Counted from the stretch's first letter, positions 21,801 to 32,164 are shown. The stretch: DNA of 64,000 nt from Actinernus sp. WN-2022 (GCA_030867875.1 JAOWCC010000239.1:186001-250000); one strand, 5' to 3'. Program-made: numbers and translations. Notes: generated by a model not told the origin, from the sequence alone.

Positions 21801-22880
21801 TACCCAGGAATAATACATCATGGCTGCCGATTCTATTCTCAACAGCTAAGGGCTCCAGGGTTTTGTAGGTGGTTGGGAGTTTTAGCTTCTTGGATGGTAG
21901 GGAGGACTCTATGAAGGCCATGACGCCTCCACCGCCTTTACGCCGATCATTCCGGTAGATCTTATACCCGTCTATTTTAAATTGGCTATTTGGATAGGAG
22001 GAGTCTATCTTTGTCTCAGTTACAAATGCAACATGTGCTTTCAGATCTTCAGTGATTGTGGATTTGAGTTCCTCAAACTTGTTCTGGATTCCATTTATAT
22101 TCAGGTGAAGGAGTAGTAAATCTCTGAAGTTTTTCTTTCTGGCCTCCACAACCTCCGGGTTTATAGTATGTGTCATATCTAGGTCAGTTGAACTGTTATT
22201 TAGCATTGTCTCTGAATCTGAAATGCTAGTATCATAGAAGGGTAACTCCGATAGTAAGCAGGCAGGTCTGGATAATATACAGACAGGACAGGTCCAGAGT
22301 ACGTTGTCTGCCAGTTGCATTTGTTTGTATTCGTTGGGCTTGACTTTACCACATTTAATGTGGCACCGGAGGTCACACGAGTTGCAGCTTACAAACCGGT
22401 GATTACGAGCAACTGTTTTGGCACAAACTGCACATTTTTCAGGTCCAGGATTCATACAGACATCTCCGCTAATTACTAGCCGTATTAGTTGGAAGCTAGA
22501 AGTAGAGTTAGAATAGCGGTTAACTCTGGAGGCGAAGTAGCCTTTGCCACGAAGTCGAGCTGAACCAACATGGCGGCTTTCTTCCCACGGCGGGTTTGCA
22601 GTTCGTAAGTGGGGCATAGCATCCATTTTGTATCCTTTAGACTGTTCAAATTCATTTCCAGCATGTTTAGGCCCTTTTTCGTAGTGGTTAAGGCCAATTT
22701 TCTTTAGATACAGGGTACAAATCAAAAGTAGAAGTCCGAATATACAGGAGCGAGAAGTAACACGACTACCTGCCATGATGACCGCGCTGAAACAAAACCG
22801 GCAAATCTTAGCTTCCTGCATTGAATTCTCTTTAAATTTTTGGCCGATTGAAGATATCAAAACTTTATTGCTTCATTCTT
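18893..22880 (-). mobile_element. CR1-like LINE with 2A-like motif and PHD finger, recently inactivated
   Basis: A minus-strand single-ORF LINE of about 4 kb. The 3' end is at a (TAA)n tail (18893-18912). The long reading frame (22776-19227) covers a signal-like N-terminus, 2A-like motif, PHD finger, endonuclease and reverse transcriptase. Only one in-frame stop and one frameshift disable it, so it was probably mobile not long ago. The 5' end is uncertain, somewhere near 22.9 kb. Confidence 0.85.
19227..22776 (-). pseudogene. CR1-like LINE polyprotein (2A-like, PHD, APE, RT)
   Basis: Start chosen at MAGSRV (22776) because a hydrophobic stretch (FGLLLLICTLYL) follows directly, as in the related LINE at 53-56 kb. 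The 2A-like GDVCMNPGP lies about 105 residues later (near 22450); the canonical D-x-E-x-NPGP glutamate is Cys. Next come a PHD-type Cys4-His-Cys3 finger (CAVC...CNSC...HIKC...CPVC), the APE endonuclease (LLHLNINGIQNKFEEL, VTETKID, VLGDLNLDR, ISDHKLI) and the RT (YRPITVL, LSTDMSKAFDSLHP, GCPQGSTLGPLM, catalytic TMYADDHQLY). A TAA sits in frame just before the GCPQGS motif (about 20180), and a one-base shift near 19690 separates the last 130 residues. Everything else is intact. Confidence 0.9.
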
Positions 22881-23317
22881 TAGTTGTGGACTTTCAGGCT
22901 TCGATGATTCTTGGAACTTGAGTATAACCCTCCAGACATTGACACCCGCTTCCAAATTTACTCACAAACTAAATTATTACAAACTATAAATTGTGTTGTG
23001 TTTTTTCTTCTTCTTCTTTTTTGAATACGGCACCAAGAAAGATCTATTTATTGCAGTATAAACGTAGGAAATCTTTACGAGCGAAAAGTAGCGCAGAAAA
23101 TCACAGGATAGCGAGAATGAAATAACATGCCCAGTGAATGACAGCAGCTGTCAATCATCTTTCGCGCCTTTTTTAGCGGGAAATCAGAAAGTCGCATTTT
23201 CAAGGCTTTAAATAATTTTTTGAATTTTTTGAGTTTGAATTTTTTGGGGGGATGCTAGATTAGGGCTTTTAGATTTAGAATTTGCGGGGAAAAAGCATTT
23301 TCGAAACTTTTCCATTT

Positions 23318-23500
23318 TGAACCTTTATCGAGACCTTAAAGTGTTTATGAAACCAAATTTTGCATCTTTATTTTATTGCAGAATAATAAAGTTCATTCTT
23401 TTCTAATTATCAAGAGTATATTTATTTTTCAGTTCCGTTTTCGGAAAGGTCTCTTTTTCGCCATTCAAATTGACTGCTTTATGCTAAAAACTGTCCGGTT
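23318..23500. repeat. dispersed repeat, copy 1
   Basis: It contains AAAGTGTTTATGAAACCAAA, CATCTTTATTTTATTGCA and GGAAAGGTCTCTTTTTCGCC. The same ordered words occur inverted at about 48700-48882 with roughly one change per ten bases by eye. The 23-base leftmost word is also found inverted at 11207-11229. It may be a 5' or promoter segment of an unrecognised element. Confidence 0.65.
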
Positions 23501-23556
23501 TGCCGCGCGGCCAAATGAGCTGCGTGACGTCACTGTGAGGAGTCGTTGTTACAAAC

Positions 23557-23744
23557 ATGGCGGACTCCAGCGAGAAAGTTTCAGAGAAAGCTAAAAATAA
23601 GCGAGGAGGTGGAAGATATTGTGTGGCTGGTGGCCTTGGTTTTCTTCCCGTATTTAACTTTATCCCACGCCAAAATACAATGGACATTGAAGTTCTAATA
23701 TACAGTGTTACTCATTCACAGTTTGATACAACACAACTACAAGA
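23557..23744 (+). CDS. possible first exon of an unknown gene, disrupted by the palindrome
   Basis: ATG in good context (ACATGGCGG) opens a frame starting MADSSEKVSEKAKNKRGGGR, then turning less biased. It has a CRE-like site about 30 bases upstream. The frame runs into the palindromic transposon at 23751, so its last residues are not native. The basic, Gly/Arg-containing start followed by CVAGG recalls the N-terminus of some THAP-type proteins, but no zinc finger is present and I do not assign one. No continuation is visible right of the palindrome. Confidence 0.3.
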
Positions 23745-23750
23745 AATGAC

Positions 23751-23960
23751 AGTAGTAGGAGAGGCACCGAATTAGCCTCCTTTTTAAGGCGTATGCTAAT
23801 TTTTAAGGCGTATGCATTAATTAGGGTGACGTCACGGTCCTATTGTCTAGGTCATGCATAAATTAATTAGGGCGTACGGCCCTTTTTGAAGGCGCTATGC
23901 TAATTTTTAAGGCGCTCTCATGAATAAAGTGGAATCTCATTAACTCAGAGGATTATCTAT
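23751..23960. repeat. left terminal inverted repeat of palindromic element
   Basis: It starts AGTAGTAGG, a 3-bp iteration often seen at Polinton tips, then carries repeated AAGGCGTATGCTAATTTTTA and TTAATTAGGGCGTACGGCCC units with TGACGTCA. The right arm repeats it with one extra unit. Confidence 0.85.
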
Positions 23961-24906
23961 TATTTCTGTGAATGAGGTCATCGATCTATTCGGGCATGTT
24001 TGGGCAAAGCCTATTGTTTGGGGTCCTCTCTAAAACCAGAAGCGATCGGCCCTGAATCAGTACAACCCAAAGCCTTGAACAAGATATTGATCGACCCTGA
24101 CTCTATAAAACTATTCCAACATTTAGACATTTTTCCTAAGTATGGACACCATTTCCAGGAACTGCAGGCGGAGTTTGAGACAATGCAGAATGGTAGAGAG
24201 GGAAAGAAAACTTCCTAAACTATATGGTGTAGCTTCCTGTGATCACTGGGTTCAACGCTTAACCCCGTGGGGAGAGCGCATGATGCGACTTCACGGTGTA
24301 GATGTTTCTACGTGGTATACAAATATAGAAACTATCCTTAAAGGGCAGTGGAGCGATCGATCCTACAAACCGGATGCTGAGCCAGAGTTAACTACATTCA
24401 TGCGCGGATGGAAGACTGATGAATATCAAGTTCTGGCAAACCTCTTCTTAGAGTGTGTATCTAATGGAAACCTGAAATATGAACGATACCAGCGGAACAC
24501 TAGCTATGGGGAAAGAATAGAGCTTGAAGAGAAGAGTCATGTACTCTTACCTCATGACTCTGGATTGCATTTTTCTTATTTACCGTATGATCTAGTAGAG
24601 GGAGGGTTCTACGAGGTGTTCAGAAATCACTTTCAACTTTGCCTAGATTATTTAAAAGTTCACTGGGGTTTTTACGAGATGTTAAAATTAATGTCGGCAG
24701 TTCTGTACGATCCAAATACTGAGGATCGGGAAAAGATCCATCACCTTTGTGCATTACTTCCTAAAGGAAAGATAGATGCAAAAACTTTGTGCAAGGCAAA
24801 GATGTTTGATGAACTAGATATTTTCCCTGTCTATGGCAAAGAACTTAGGGGATTGCGGGATGCATCACTTACGATTGAAAAGCAAGTAAGCCATATGATT
24901 TTGTAA
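23954..24906 (+). pseudogene. Polinton-type gene A, left arm, frameshifted
   Basis: Three overlapping frames spell one protein. A first segment (VNEVIDLFGHVWAKPIVWGPL) stops near 24030; a second (24000-24218) contains DIFPKYGHHF; the third (24142-24906, 254 codons) contains LYGVASCDHWVQRLTPWGER and ends near DIFPVYGKEL. The two DIFP-x-YG segments look like internal paralogous repeats. Two frame changes (about 24025 and 24200) are required. I recall similar sequences near the ends of anthozoan Polinton-like elements but know no function. The same breaks are present in the right arm. The 254-codon frame could still be translated alone from the ATG at 24142. Confidence 0.55.
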
Positions 24907-25332
24907 ATACATGTAAGTGCCTTGTGATATGAAATAAACTACTCGTGATAGGCTCTAAACTGTCTTTATTATTTTCCTTTACAGTTAATAACTCATAAGA
25001 TAATCGTATACAAAATCCACTGTGACTCGTAAGAGCAACTCTGCTATTGTTCTTAGGGATTAGCGATAACTGAAGAGCCTATTGTTTTGAGGAAAACTCT
25101 TGTGATGCAAATTATTCTCTAAAACTAAACTAGAATTACCATACGAATAAAAACAAACTACTCGGAACAGGATTTTATTGATCCAAAACACCAATTTACA
25201 GTTCGTTTTCCTTATCGTCGCGGAGTTGATAACTTTCTTATTTCTCAGTTCTTGGGTTGATATAATGTACCGTGTTACAAGATTACACTGATTTATGTTT
25301 CATTGATTTTTTTTCTTGTTGACAAATGCTGC

Positions 25333-25851
25333 TTAACTTGGATAAAACTTATTTCCAAAAGGTACAAATGTATTGTTCATCACGGGAACACTGTGTTCCG
25401 GAATAGGTTGTTTTTGGAATTGTTTATTCAACAAGAATTTTCGGTGGTGAATTGCAGCCTCGGTTGCTTCTTGCCATCCATAATCTTCCGTGTTCATCAA
25501 GTTTTGCTTCGTTTCCAAGATTTTTCGGAAATCAGGATCTTTTCTTAAGCTGTGAATCCATTTCATATCTTCGAACAACACTTCTCTTAGGTCTTTTCTA
25601 TAGGTAGGAACCAAAGCGTTACTGGCTTTGATTTCAGCAACTTCATGACTATCCCCATCGTGTTCATACTTTTGAACCAACGCTTCCCATTCTTCCTGGT
25701 GCCGTTCTTTAGCTTCGTTTCGAATTCTTTCCCAAACATCCGCTTCTCCGTCATAACTATCATCAGTGGAGTCCGTGCTCTCCTGAGATTCAGAGCTTTG
25801 ATAAGAATCTTCAGTCATTTCATCATCTGAGTTGGAACGATTAGCAGCCAT
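25333..25851 (-). CDS. Polinton-type gene B, left arm (172 aa, acidic N-terminus)
   Basis: Intact frame with ATG at 25851. Residues 1-38 are highly acidic and Ser/Asp/Glu-rich, then follow helical, charged segments (DVWERIRNEAKERHQEEWE, LREVLFEDMKWIHSLRKDP) and a C-terminus rich in Pro and aromatic residues. No catalytic signature is seen. I remember this small protein as recurrent in Polinton-like elements of anthozoans; its role is unknown. It reads outward toward gene A and is convergent with it. The right-arm copy at 27142-27660 encodes an identical protein. Confidence 0.7.
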   Translation of the reverse strand: MAANRSNSDDEMTEDSYQSSESQESTDSTDDSYDGEADVWERIRNEAKERHQEEWEALVQKYEHDGDSHEVAEIKASNALVPTYRKDLREVLFEDMKWIHSLRKDPDFRKILETKQNLMNTEDYGWQEATEAAIHHRKFLLNKQFQKQPIPEHSVPVMNNTFVPFGNKFYPS

Positions 25852-26013
25852 CGTTTATATCTTTACTCTTCAAGGATCGGGAGTATAATGTCAGACCCAT
25901 AAAAGTTTCCAACTTTATAGAAAACAAATTGGTGTGGTCACTAAGTTTAACAAATGTCGATTAGCTGATTTAGCTACGGTCTCTCAGTTAGACCAACATT
26001 GTAAGTAGGATTC

Positions 26014-26217
26014 CTAACCAACATATTTTCCATTATCAACAACTGGATTTACCGTCCTCGACAAAAACTTTCTTTTTTGAAGTTTCGCTTCTTGTAAATA
26101 TGGTTTACGTTCTTGAGTTGATAATCTATGGACTTGTGCCAAGTGGTTGGATAATTTAACAAGATACTTTGATCCACAATTAGGTACAGGGCAGTTTTTC
26201 AAAGTCCGATTTTCCAT
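26014..26217 (-). CDS. Polinton-type gene C, left arm (67 aa, C2H2-like finger)
   Basis: Start placed at the first ATG (26217, MENRTLKNC) rather than the upstream GTG. The short protein has one C2H2-like finger: CPVPNCGSKYLVKLSNHLAQVH, with Cys-x4-Cys and His-x4-His pairs, then a basic C-terminal tail (LQKRKFLSR). Small single-finger proteins of this type occur in Polinton-like elements, where they may bind the element or host chromatin; function here is inferred only. An identical protein is encoded at 26775-26978 in the right arm. Confidence 0.7.
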   Translation of the reverse strand: MENRTLKNCPVPNCGSKYLVKLSNHLAQVHRLSTQERKPYLQEAKLQKRKFLSRTVNPVVDNGKYVG

Positions 26218-26269
26218 GTTCACTCGTTGAAAGTTAGTATCAAATAGCACAAATCTACTTGATCGTCCC

Positions 26270-26725
26270 TTTTATCTCCTTTCATCCCTTTTGTCGCCTC
26301 TTGTCCCGCTTTTTTCGTATTGAAATAAAAAAAGAGAGATTAAAAAAAGAAAAAGGCGGGACAAGAGGCGACAAACGGGATGAAAAGGATGAACGGAGAT
26401 AGCTATATCCGAACGTAGACACGTCTCTTGTCAGTAGGCCCTTTCGTCCCTTTTGTCGCCTTTCGTCCCGCTTTTTTCTTTTATTATCCCTCTTTTTTTT
26501 AATTTCAAAACGGAAAAAAGCGGGACAAGAGGCGACAAAAGGGACGAAAGGGTCTACTGACAAGAGACGTGTCCACATTCGGATATAGCTATCTCCGTTC
26601 ATCCTTTTCATCCCGTTTGTCGCCTCTCGTCCCGCTTTTTTCTTTTATTATCCCTCTTTTTTTTATTTCAAAACGGAAAAAAGCGGGACAAGAGGCGACA
26701 AAAGGGATGAAAGGAGATAAAAGGG
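26270..26725. repeat. central nested inverted repeats of the palindrome
   Basis: Alternating copies of GTCCCTTTTGTCGCC-type and GGCGACAAAAGGGAC-type words with A/T-rich loops form three or more hairpins inside the larger palindrome. The two halves differ here by several substitutions and small indels, unlike the nearly identical outer arms. The turning point of the whole palindrome is near 26496. Confidence 0.85.
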
Positions 26726-26774
26726 ACGATCAAGTAGATTTGTGCTATTTGATACTAACTTTCAACGAGTGAAC

Positions 26775-26978
26775 ATGGAAAATCGGACTTTGAAAAACTG
26801 CCCTGTACCTAATTGTGGATCAAAGTATCTTGTTAAATTATCCAACCACTTGGCACAAGTCCATAGATTATCAACTCAAGAACGTAAACCATATTTACAA
26901 GAAGCGAAACTTCAAAAAAGAAAGTTTTTGTCGAGGACGGTAAATCCAGTTGTTGATAATGGAAAATATGTTGGTTAG
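26775..26978 (+). CDS. Polinton-type gene C, right arm
   Basis: Mirror copy of the 67-residue C2H2-like protein at 26014-26217, identical in translation. Start at the ATG in GTGAACATGG. The bases just after the stop differ slightly between the arms (GGACGGCCTACTT here, against GGAATCCTACTT in the mirror copy), which shows the arms are independent sequences. Confidence 0.7.
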   Translation: MENRTLKNCPVPNCGSKYLVKLSNHLAQVHRLSTQERKPYLQEAKLQKRKFLSRTVNPVVDNGKYVG

Positions 26979-27141
26979 GACGGCCTACTTACAATGTTGG
27001 TCTAACTGAGAGACCGTAGCTAAATCAGCTAATCGACATTTGTTAAACTTAGTGACCACACCAATTTGTTTTCTATAAAGTTGGAAACTTTTATGGGTCT
27101 GACATTATACTCCCGATCCTTGAAGAGTAAAGATATAAACC

Positions 27142-27660
27142 ATGGCTGCTAATCGTTCCAACTCAGATGATGAAATGACTGAAGATTCTTATCAAAGCTC
27201 TGAATCTCAGGAGAGCACGGACTCCACTGATGATAGTTATGACGGAGAAGCGGATGTTTGGGAAAGAATTCGAAACGAAGCTAAAGAACGGCACCAGGAA
27301 GAATGGGAAGCGTTGGTTCAAAAGTATGAACACGATGGGGATAGTCATGAAGTTGCTGAAATCAAAGCCAGTAACGCTTTGGTTCCTACCTATAGAAAAG
27401 ACCTAAGAGAAGTGTTGTTCGAAGATATGAAATGGATTCACAGCTTAAGAAAAGATCCTGATTTCCGAAAAATCTTGGAAACGAAGCAAAACTTGATGAA
27501 CACGGAAGATTATGGATGGCAAGAAGCAACCGAGGCTGCAATTCACCACCGAAAATTCTTGTTGAATAAACAATTCCAAAAACAACCTATTCCGGAACAC
27601 AGTGTTCCCGTGATGAACAATACATTTGTACCTTTTGGAAATAAGTTTTATCCAAGTTAA
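27142..27660 (+). CDS. Polinton-type gene B, right arm
   Basis: Mirror copy of the 172-residue acidic protein at 25333-25851 with identical translation. The start context differs (AACCATGGCT here, AACGATGGCT in the mirror copy), giving this copy a slightly better Kozak context with C before ATG. Confidence 0.7.
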   Translation: MAANRSNSDDEMTEDSYQSSESQESTDSTDDSYDGEADVWERIRNEAKERHQEEWEALVQKYEHDGDSHEVAEIKASNALVPTYRKDLREVLFEDMKWIHSLRKDPDFRKILETKQNLMNTEDYGWQEATEAAIHHRKFLLNKQFQKQPIPEHSVPVMNNTFVPFGNKFYPS

Positions 27661-28086
27661 GCAGCATTTGTCAACAAGAAAAAAAATCAATGAAACATAA
27701 ATCAGTGTAATCTTGTAACACGGTACATTATATCAACCCAAGAACTGAGAAATAAGAAAGTTATCAACTCCGCGACGATAAGGAAAACGAACTGTAAATT
27801 GGTGTTTTGGATCAATAAAATCCTGTTCCGAGTAGTTTGTTTTTATTCGTATGGTAATTCTAGTTTAGTTTTAGAGAATAATTTGCATCACAAGAGTTTT
27901 CCTCAAAACAATAGGCTCTTCAGTTATCGCTAATCCCTAAGAACAATAGCAGAGTTGCTCTTACGAGTCACAGTGGATTTTGTATACGATTATCTTATGA
28001 GTTATTAACTGTAAAGGAAAATAATAAAGACAGTTTAGAGCCTATCACGAGTAGTTTATTTCATATCACAAGGCACTTACATGTAT

Positions 28087-29039
28087 TTACAAAATCATAT
28101 GGCTTACTTGCTTTTCAATCGTAAGTGATGCATCCCGCAATCCCCTAAGTTCTTTGCCATAGACAGGGAAAATATCTAGTTCATCAAACATCTTTGCCTT
28201 GCACAAAGTTTTTGCATCTATCTTTCCTTTAGGAAGTAATGCACAAAGGTGATGGATCTTTTCCCGATCCTCAGTATTTGGATCGTACAGAACTGCCGAC
28301 ATTAATTTTAACATCTCGTAAAAACCCCAGTGAACTTTTAAATAATCTAGGCAAAGTTGAAAGTGATTTCTGAACACCTCGTAGAACCCTCCCTCTACTA
28401 GATCATACGGTAAATAAGAAAAATGCAATCCAGAGTCATGAGGTAAGAGTACATGACTCTTCTCTTCAAGCTCTATTCTTTCCCCATAGCTAGTGTTCCG
28501 CTGGTATCGTTCATATTTCAGGTTTCCATTAGATACACACTCTAAGAAGAGGTTTGCCAGAACTTGATATTCATCAGTCTTCCATCCGCGCATGAATGTA
28601 GTTAACTCTGGCTCAGCATCCGGTTTGTAGGATCGATCGCTCCACTGCCCTTTAAGGATAGTTTCTATATTTGTATACCACGTAGAAACATCTACACCGT
28701 GAAGTCGCATCATGCGCTCTCCCCACGGGGTTAAGCGTTGAACCCAGTGATCACAGGAAGCTACACCATATAGTTTAGGAAGTTTTCTTTCCCTCTCTAC
28801 CATTCTGCATTGTCTCAAACTCCGCCTGCAGTTCCTGGAAATGGTGTCCATACTTAGGAAAAATGTCTAAATGTTGGAATAGTTTTATAGAGTCAGGGTC
28901 GATCAATATCTTGTTCAAGGCTTTGGGTTGTACTGATTCAGGGCCGATCGCTTCTGGTTTTAGAGAGGACCCCAAACAATAGGCTTTGCCCAAACATGCC
29001 CGAATAGATCGATGACCTCATTCACAGAAATAATAGATA
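28087..29039 (-). pseudogene. Polinton-type gene A, right arm, frameshifted
   Basis: Mirror copy of the gene at 23954-24906. The 254-codon and 72-codon frames translate identically to those in the left arm and the frame breaks are the same, so the damage predates the palindrome or was spread by gene conversion. Confidence 0.55.
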
Positions 29040-29345
29040 ATCCTCTGAGTTAATGAGATTCCACTTTATTCATGAGAGCGCCTTAAAAATTAGCATAGCG
29101 CCTTCAAAAAGGGCCGTACGCCCTAATTAATTTATGCATGACCTAAGACAATAAGACTGTGACGTCATTGAATTAATGAGCGCGCCTTAAAAATTAGCAT
29201 AACACCCTAAAAAAGAGCGTACGCCCTAATTAATTTATGCATGACCTAGACAATAGGACCGTGACGTCACCCTAATTAATGCATACGCCTTAAAAATTAG
29301 CATACGCCTTAAAAAGGAGGCTAATTCGGTGCCTCTCCTACTACT
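29036..29345. repeat. right terminal inverted repeat, with one extra unit
   Basis: Inverted copy of the left terminus, ending CTCCTACTACT, but about 100 bases longer because the GTACGCCCTAATTAATTTAT and TGACGTCA unit is repeated once more. The extra unit differs at several bases from its neighbour. Confidence 0.85.
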
Positions 29346-29351
29346 AATGAC

Positions 29352-31944
29352 TCACCAAGAACTCGACGATAACTTTAATACTCCTGTACTTTTATGCTGA
29401 AGCCAGAACAGTGAATGGCAAAGAATACAATATAGGTTTCTCTGGTTTCCTGTAGAAATTCGTTTAAGAGGATCCTGAATGTTCGTGAATGAAAAACGGA
29501 CGATAAAACTTCAAAGAACCCATAATTTCGAAAGCCGTATAGTCGAACTGATCGAGCCTCAAAAGCTATGAAACTCACTGCCATCAGAGCAGTAGTTAAA
29601 CACTGTTCCTTCGGAAAATCAAAATATCCTTCTTCAGACCACAGAATAAATAGCCAGTGTCTGACAACGATGCAGTTGCTGTAGAAAATATATATAGTCG
29701 GGAACCTGAAGTGCTCAACTCAGTCTCAGATGCCGCTATATTATAAACGCTTTCTATGAATGTTTTTCCATCAGGCATTTTCAGCACTATCACAATGTGC
29801 AGATTAACTTCTCCTGTGCTGACCATACGTTGTAAAAAGAAAGCACTTGTGTTTCCTGCAACAGTTTTGATCAGTTGACAATTTTACAGCCCGTTTGCGG
29901 CCGGCAGTCTTGCAATTTCTGTCTTTCACTTTTATCAATCGACATGTTCTTTTTATAGTAGGTTATTTCATCCAATAAGAAACGAGCTTTCAGATCGTCA
30001 ATGTAAAGCTGTCAGAATTGAACCAATCAACGACGAGAAATGTTGTAAACAAGTCGAGTACAGTAAAATGGAGTTTTCGCTGCAGTTTATTTGCTTAGTT
30101 AGATTTGTATGTGCATGGGTTCTTAAAATTAGATAGCTTACTTTCCTTCGTTTAGATTGAAGTTTATATTATAAAACAAATAAAAGATGGTTCTCCTCGG
30201 TTCTATAACAAAATAATGTACTTTCGAGGTCTTGAAATGCTACTAACACGAGCAATTCGCGCGCCAATCTAATCAAAATTTCAAGCATGTAACGCGGGCT
30301 CATTTCGTGAAGTAATTTATGCGAGCGCTATTATTTCATTCTTTCGCGCGAATATTTGCGTGGTACTAGCCGCGTATATCCGCCGGTCCTAAGCCTGCCG
30401 GCCGGTTTGTAGTTATATATCGAGTTTTTCTTTACGAAATAAAGGTAAAATGTGTGATCTGTCAAACATTATTAAAGTAGCTCTAGGTTCATACATTTAA
30501 CAACGCTTCCTGTCGAGCAGCTTTACTTCAAAAAGGAGCGCCTTGGCGATGTTTAGTTGTTTCGATCGCTCGGAAATAATGTTAGACTTCAGTCATTTTG
30601 TTGATTATCGAGGTCAGTAAAACGCAAATTGTAGGACTAAGGTAACCGAGTTTTGGTGCAAGGAGAAGTGTACGGGAAGAGATGGCTACGGAACGGAGGT
30701 CGAGGAGATGGATCATCTTGATACCAGTATGTCGGCAGCAGTTGAAGTGGTCGTCATTTATACCTCCACTAAGGCTCCAGAAAAAGTGGTGATTTTTAGT
30801 CTTCTTGATGTATTTGTAGTTCTGGTACAGTGGTTGTTATAAAACATGCACAGCATTATATATCTTGATTGTGTTGGGAAAGAAATGGTAAATATTCTTT
30901 CCCCGACTCTTCATATTTTGTCTAAAGATAATCTTGCCAAGAGAAACATACTACAAACTGTTACAAAAAAGCAATGAAAGGTTTGGAGTAGTTGTGTTTT
31001 TGGAAAAGAGAAATGATTTTATGAAATCCTCAAAAATATTTCATTCAAGGTTCCATGAAAATTAATTGTAACTAAATTTTTGAGAATAACTGGGATTAAA
31101 GAAGTTATTTCAAAGACAGATTTAGCTATAAAATTTGACTGACTTTGAAAGAACTTCAGTTTAAATGAAAAGGGTGCTTCCACTGATATATCCCAAATAA
31201 CAGCCATCAACATTTGAGTTTACTAATTTGTGGTGACAAAGGCATTTACATCAACAAAACTTCTCCTATAGTTTAATAATACAAAGAAACATCAGTCTCT
31301 AAATAGAGCTATAAACTACTGGGAACTTTTGAAGGAATTATTGTCCTATAATTAAACTTCCATGCCCCACTCCCTTGCCAGCATAACTGCTAATTTCAGC
31401 AAAATTAGTGCAAGAAAGCCCTCAAGACCTGTAGAAATAAAACCAAAAACTACCCTAAATGCGTCTAGATTAAAAAAATAAAATTCAAGGACTTTTGTGC
31501 ATGTATTGCAAACATAGATCTTGAGACATACAACAAAATCTGAATCAACTGAATATTTTTGTTGTCAGCAAATGCTGTTTTAGTGGAAACTATAGCCCAG
31601 CTACTTGGTCTCACTTGGCCATTTTAATCTCTTCAAGTTATCAAATGTGCCTTAAGGTATACCTCATGCTCCTCTAATTATTCAAAAATATCAAAATAAG
31701 AATGTACCTGAACAAAAGCTTGAAACTCTAATGGCGAGAACAAATTAATGAAGTTTAAACAGAGTAGTTGCAAGAATCCAGCTCTATTCCACCTCTTTTT
31801 CTTGTTGGCGATAAATGAGATGCAGACTTTGATTAGCCACTATAGTTGTTTCAAGGCTAGTTAAACTTAAGTATTTTTTAATCCTGTTCACAGGGTCACA
31901 TAGCTCTAATGGCCTAGGTCTAAATGATTGAATGCAGTTGGTGT
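29352..31944. other. spacer between the palindrome and the giant TIR element
   Basis: No gene is firmly supported. Two adjacent minus-strand frames (29375-29584 and 29596-29826, 69 and 76 codons) could be exons of an unknown gene but show no family features. Around 30170-30310 there are short words (AGATGGTTCTCCT, CGAGGTCTTGAAA) that recur inverted near 48490-48535. The rest is AT-rich. Confidence 0.4.
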
Positions 31945-31970
31945 ATGCCATACGGTGGACGAGAAGGACC

Positions 31971-32112
31971 ACTTCAAACTTCAAACTTCAAACTTCAAAC
32001 TTCAAACTTCAAACTTCAAACTTCAGACTTCAAACTTCGAACTTCGAACTTCGAACTTCGAACTTCGAACTTCGAACTTCGAACTTCGAACTTCGAACTT
32101 CAAACTTCAAAT
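31971..32112. repeat. left subterminal 7-bp tandem array
   Basis: About 20 tandem copies of a 7-bp unit, ACTTCAA in the outer part and ACTTCGA in the inner part. Inverted counterparts are at 46334-46396 and 46514-46541. Repeats of this kind next to TIRs are plausible transposase binding sites. The TSNFELR-type open frame is a consequence of 21 bases equalling three units. Confidence 0.95.
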
Positions 32113-32164
32113 AGCGTCTTCTGACACTGTGGTCAGCGGGGATTTTGTCACGCTTGCAACCATC

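Larger units (their letters stand above)
22881..23744. other. spacer with dispersed repeat and CpG-richer promoter-like end
   Basis: About 23318-23500 is a dispersed repeat with a close copy inverted at about 48700-48882. At 23526-23531 a CRE-like GTGACGTCAC precedes an ACAAACATGGCGG start context at 23551-23563. No other features are recognised. Confidence 0.45.
23745..29351. mobile_element. palindromic Polinton/Maverick-derived element with 6-bp TSD
   Basis: The element spans 23751-29345 (5,595 bp) and is flanked by AATGAC (23745-23750 and 29346-29351). Both termini read AGTAGTAGGAGAGGCACC inward. Polinton/Maverick elements are known for 6-bp duplications and termini starting AG. The two halves are reverse complements over about 2.75 kb each, down to a centre near 26496; the predicted proteins in the arms are identical. 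The right terminal region has about 100 extra bases (an additional GTACGCCCTAATTAATTTAT unit). Each arm carries, from outside in, a broken gene reading inward and two intact small genes reading outward. No polymerase, integrase, capsid or ATPase gene is present, so mobility must have come from elsewhere. Confidence 0.85.

Noticed and set aside
24200..24206. G-GGA-AAG heptamer at the frame change of gene A, resembling a -1 slippery site
   Set aside because: It is in the right phase, but the downstream coding frame is +1 relative to the upstream one, so a -1 slip would lead to a stop instead.
23751..29345. Palindrome as an assembly artefact
   Set aside because: The two halves differ in the centre, after gene C, at the gene B start and by about 100 bases in the terminal repeat, and a 6-bp duplication flanks the unit. 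Long reads should still confirm it.
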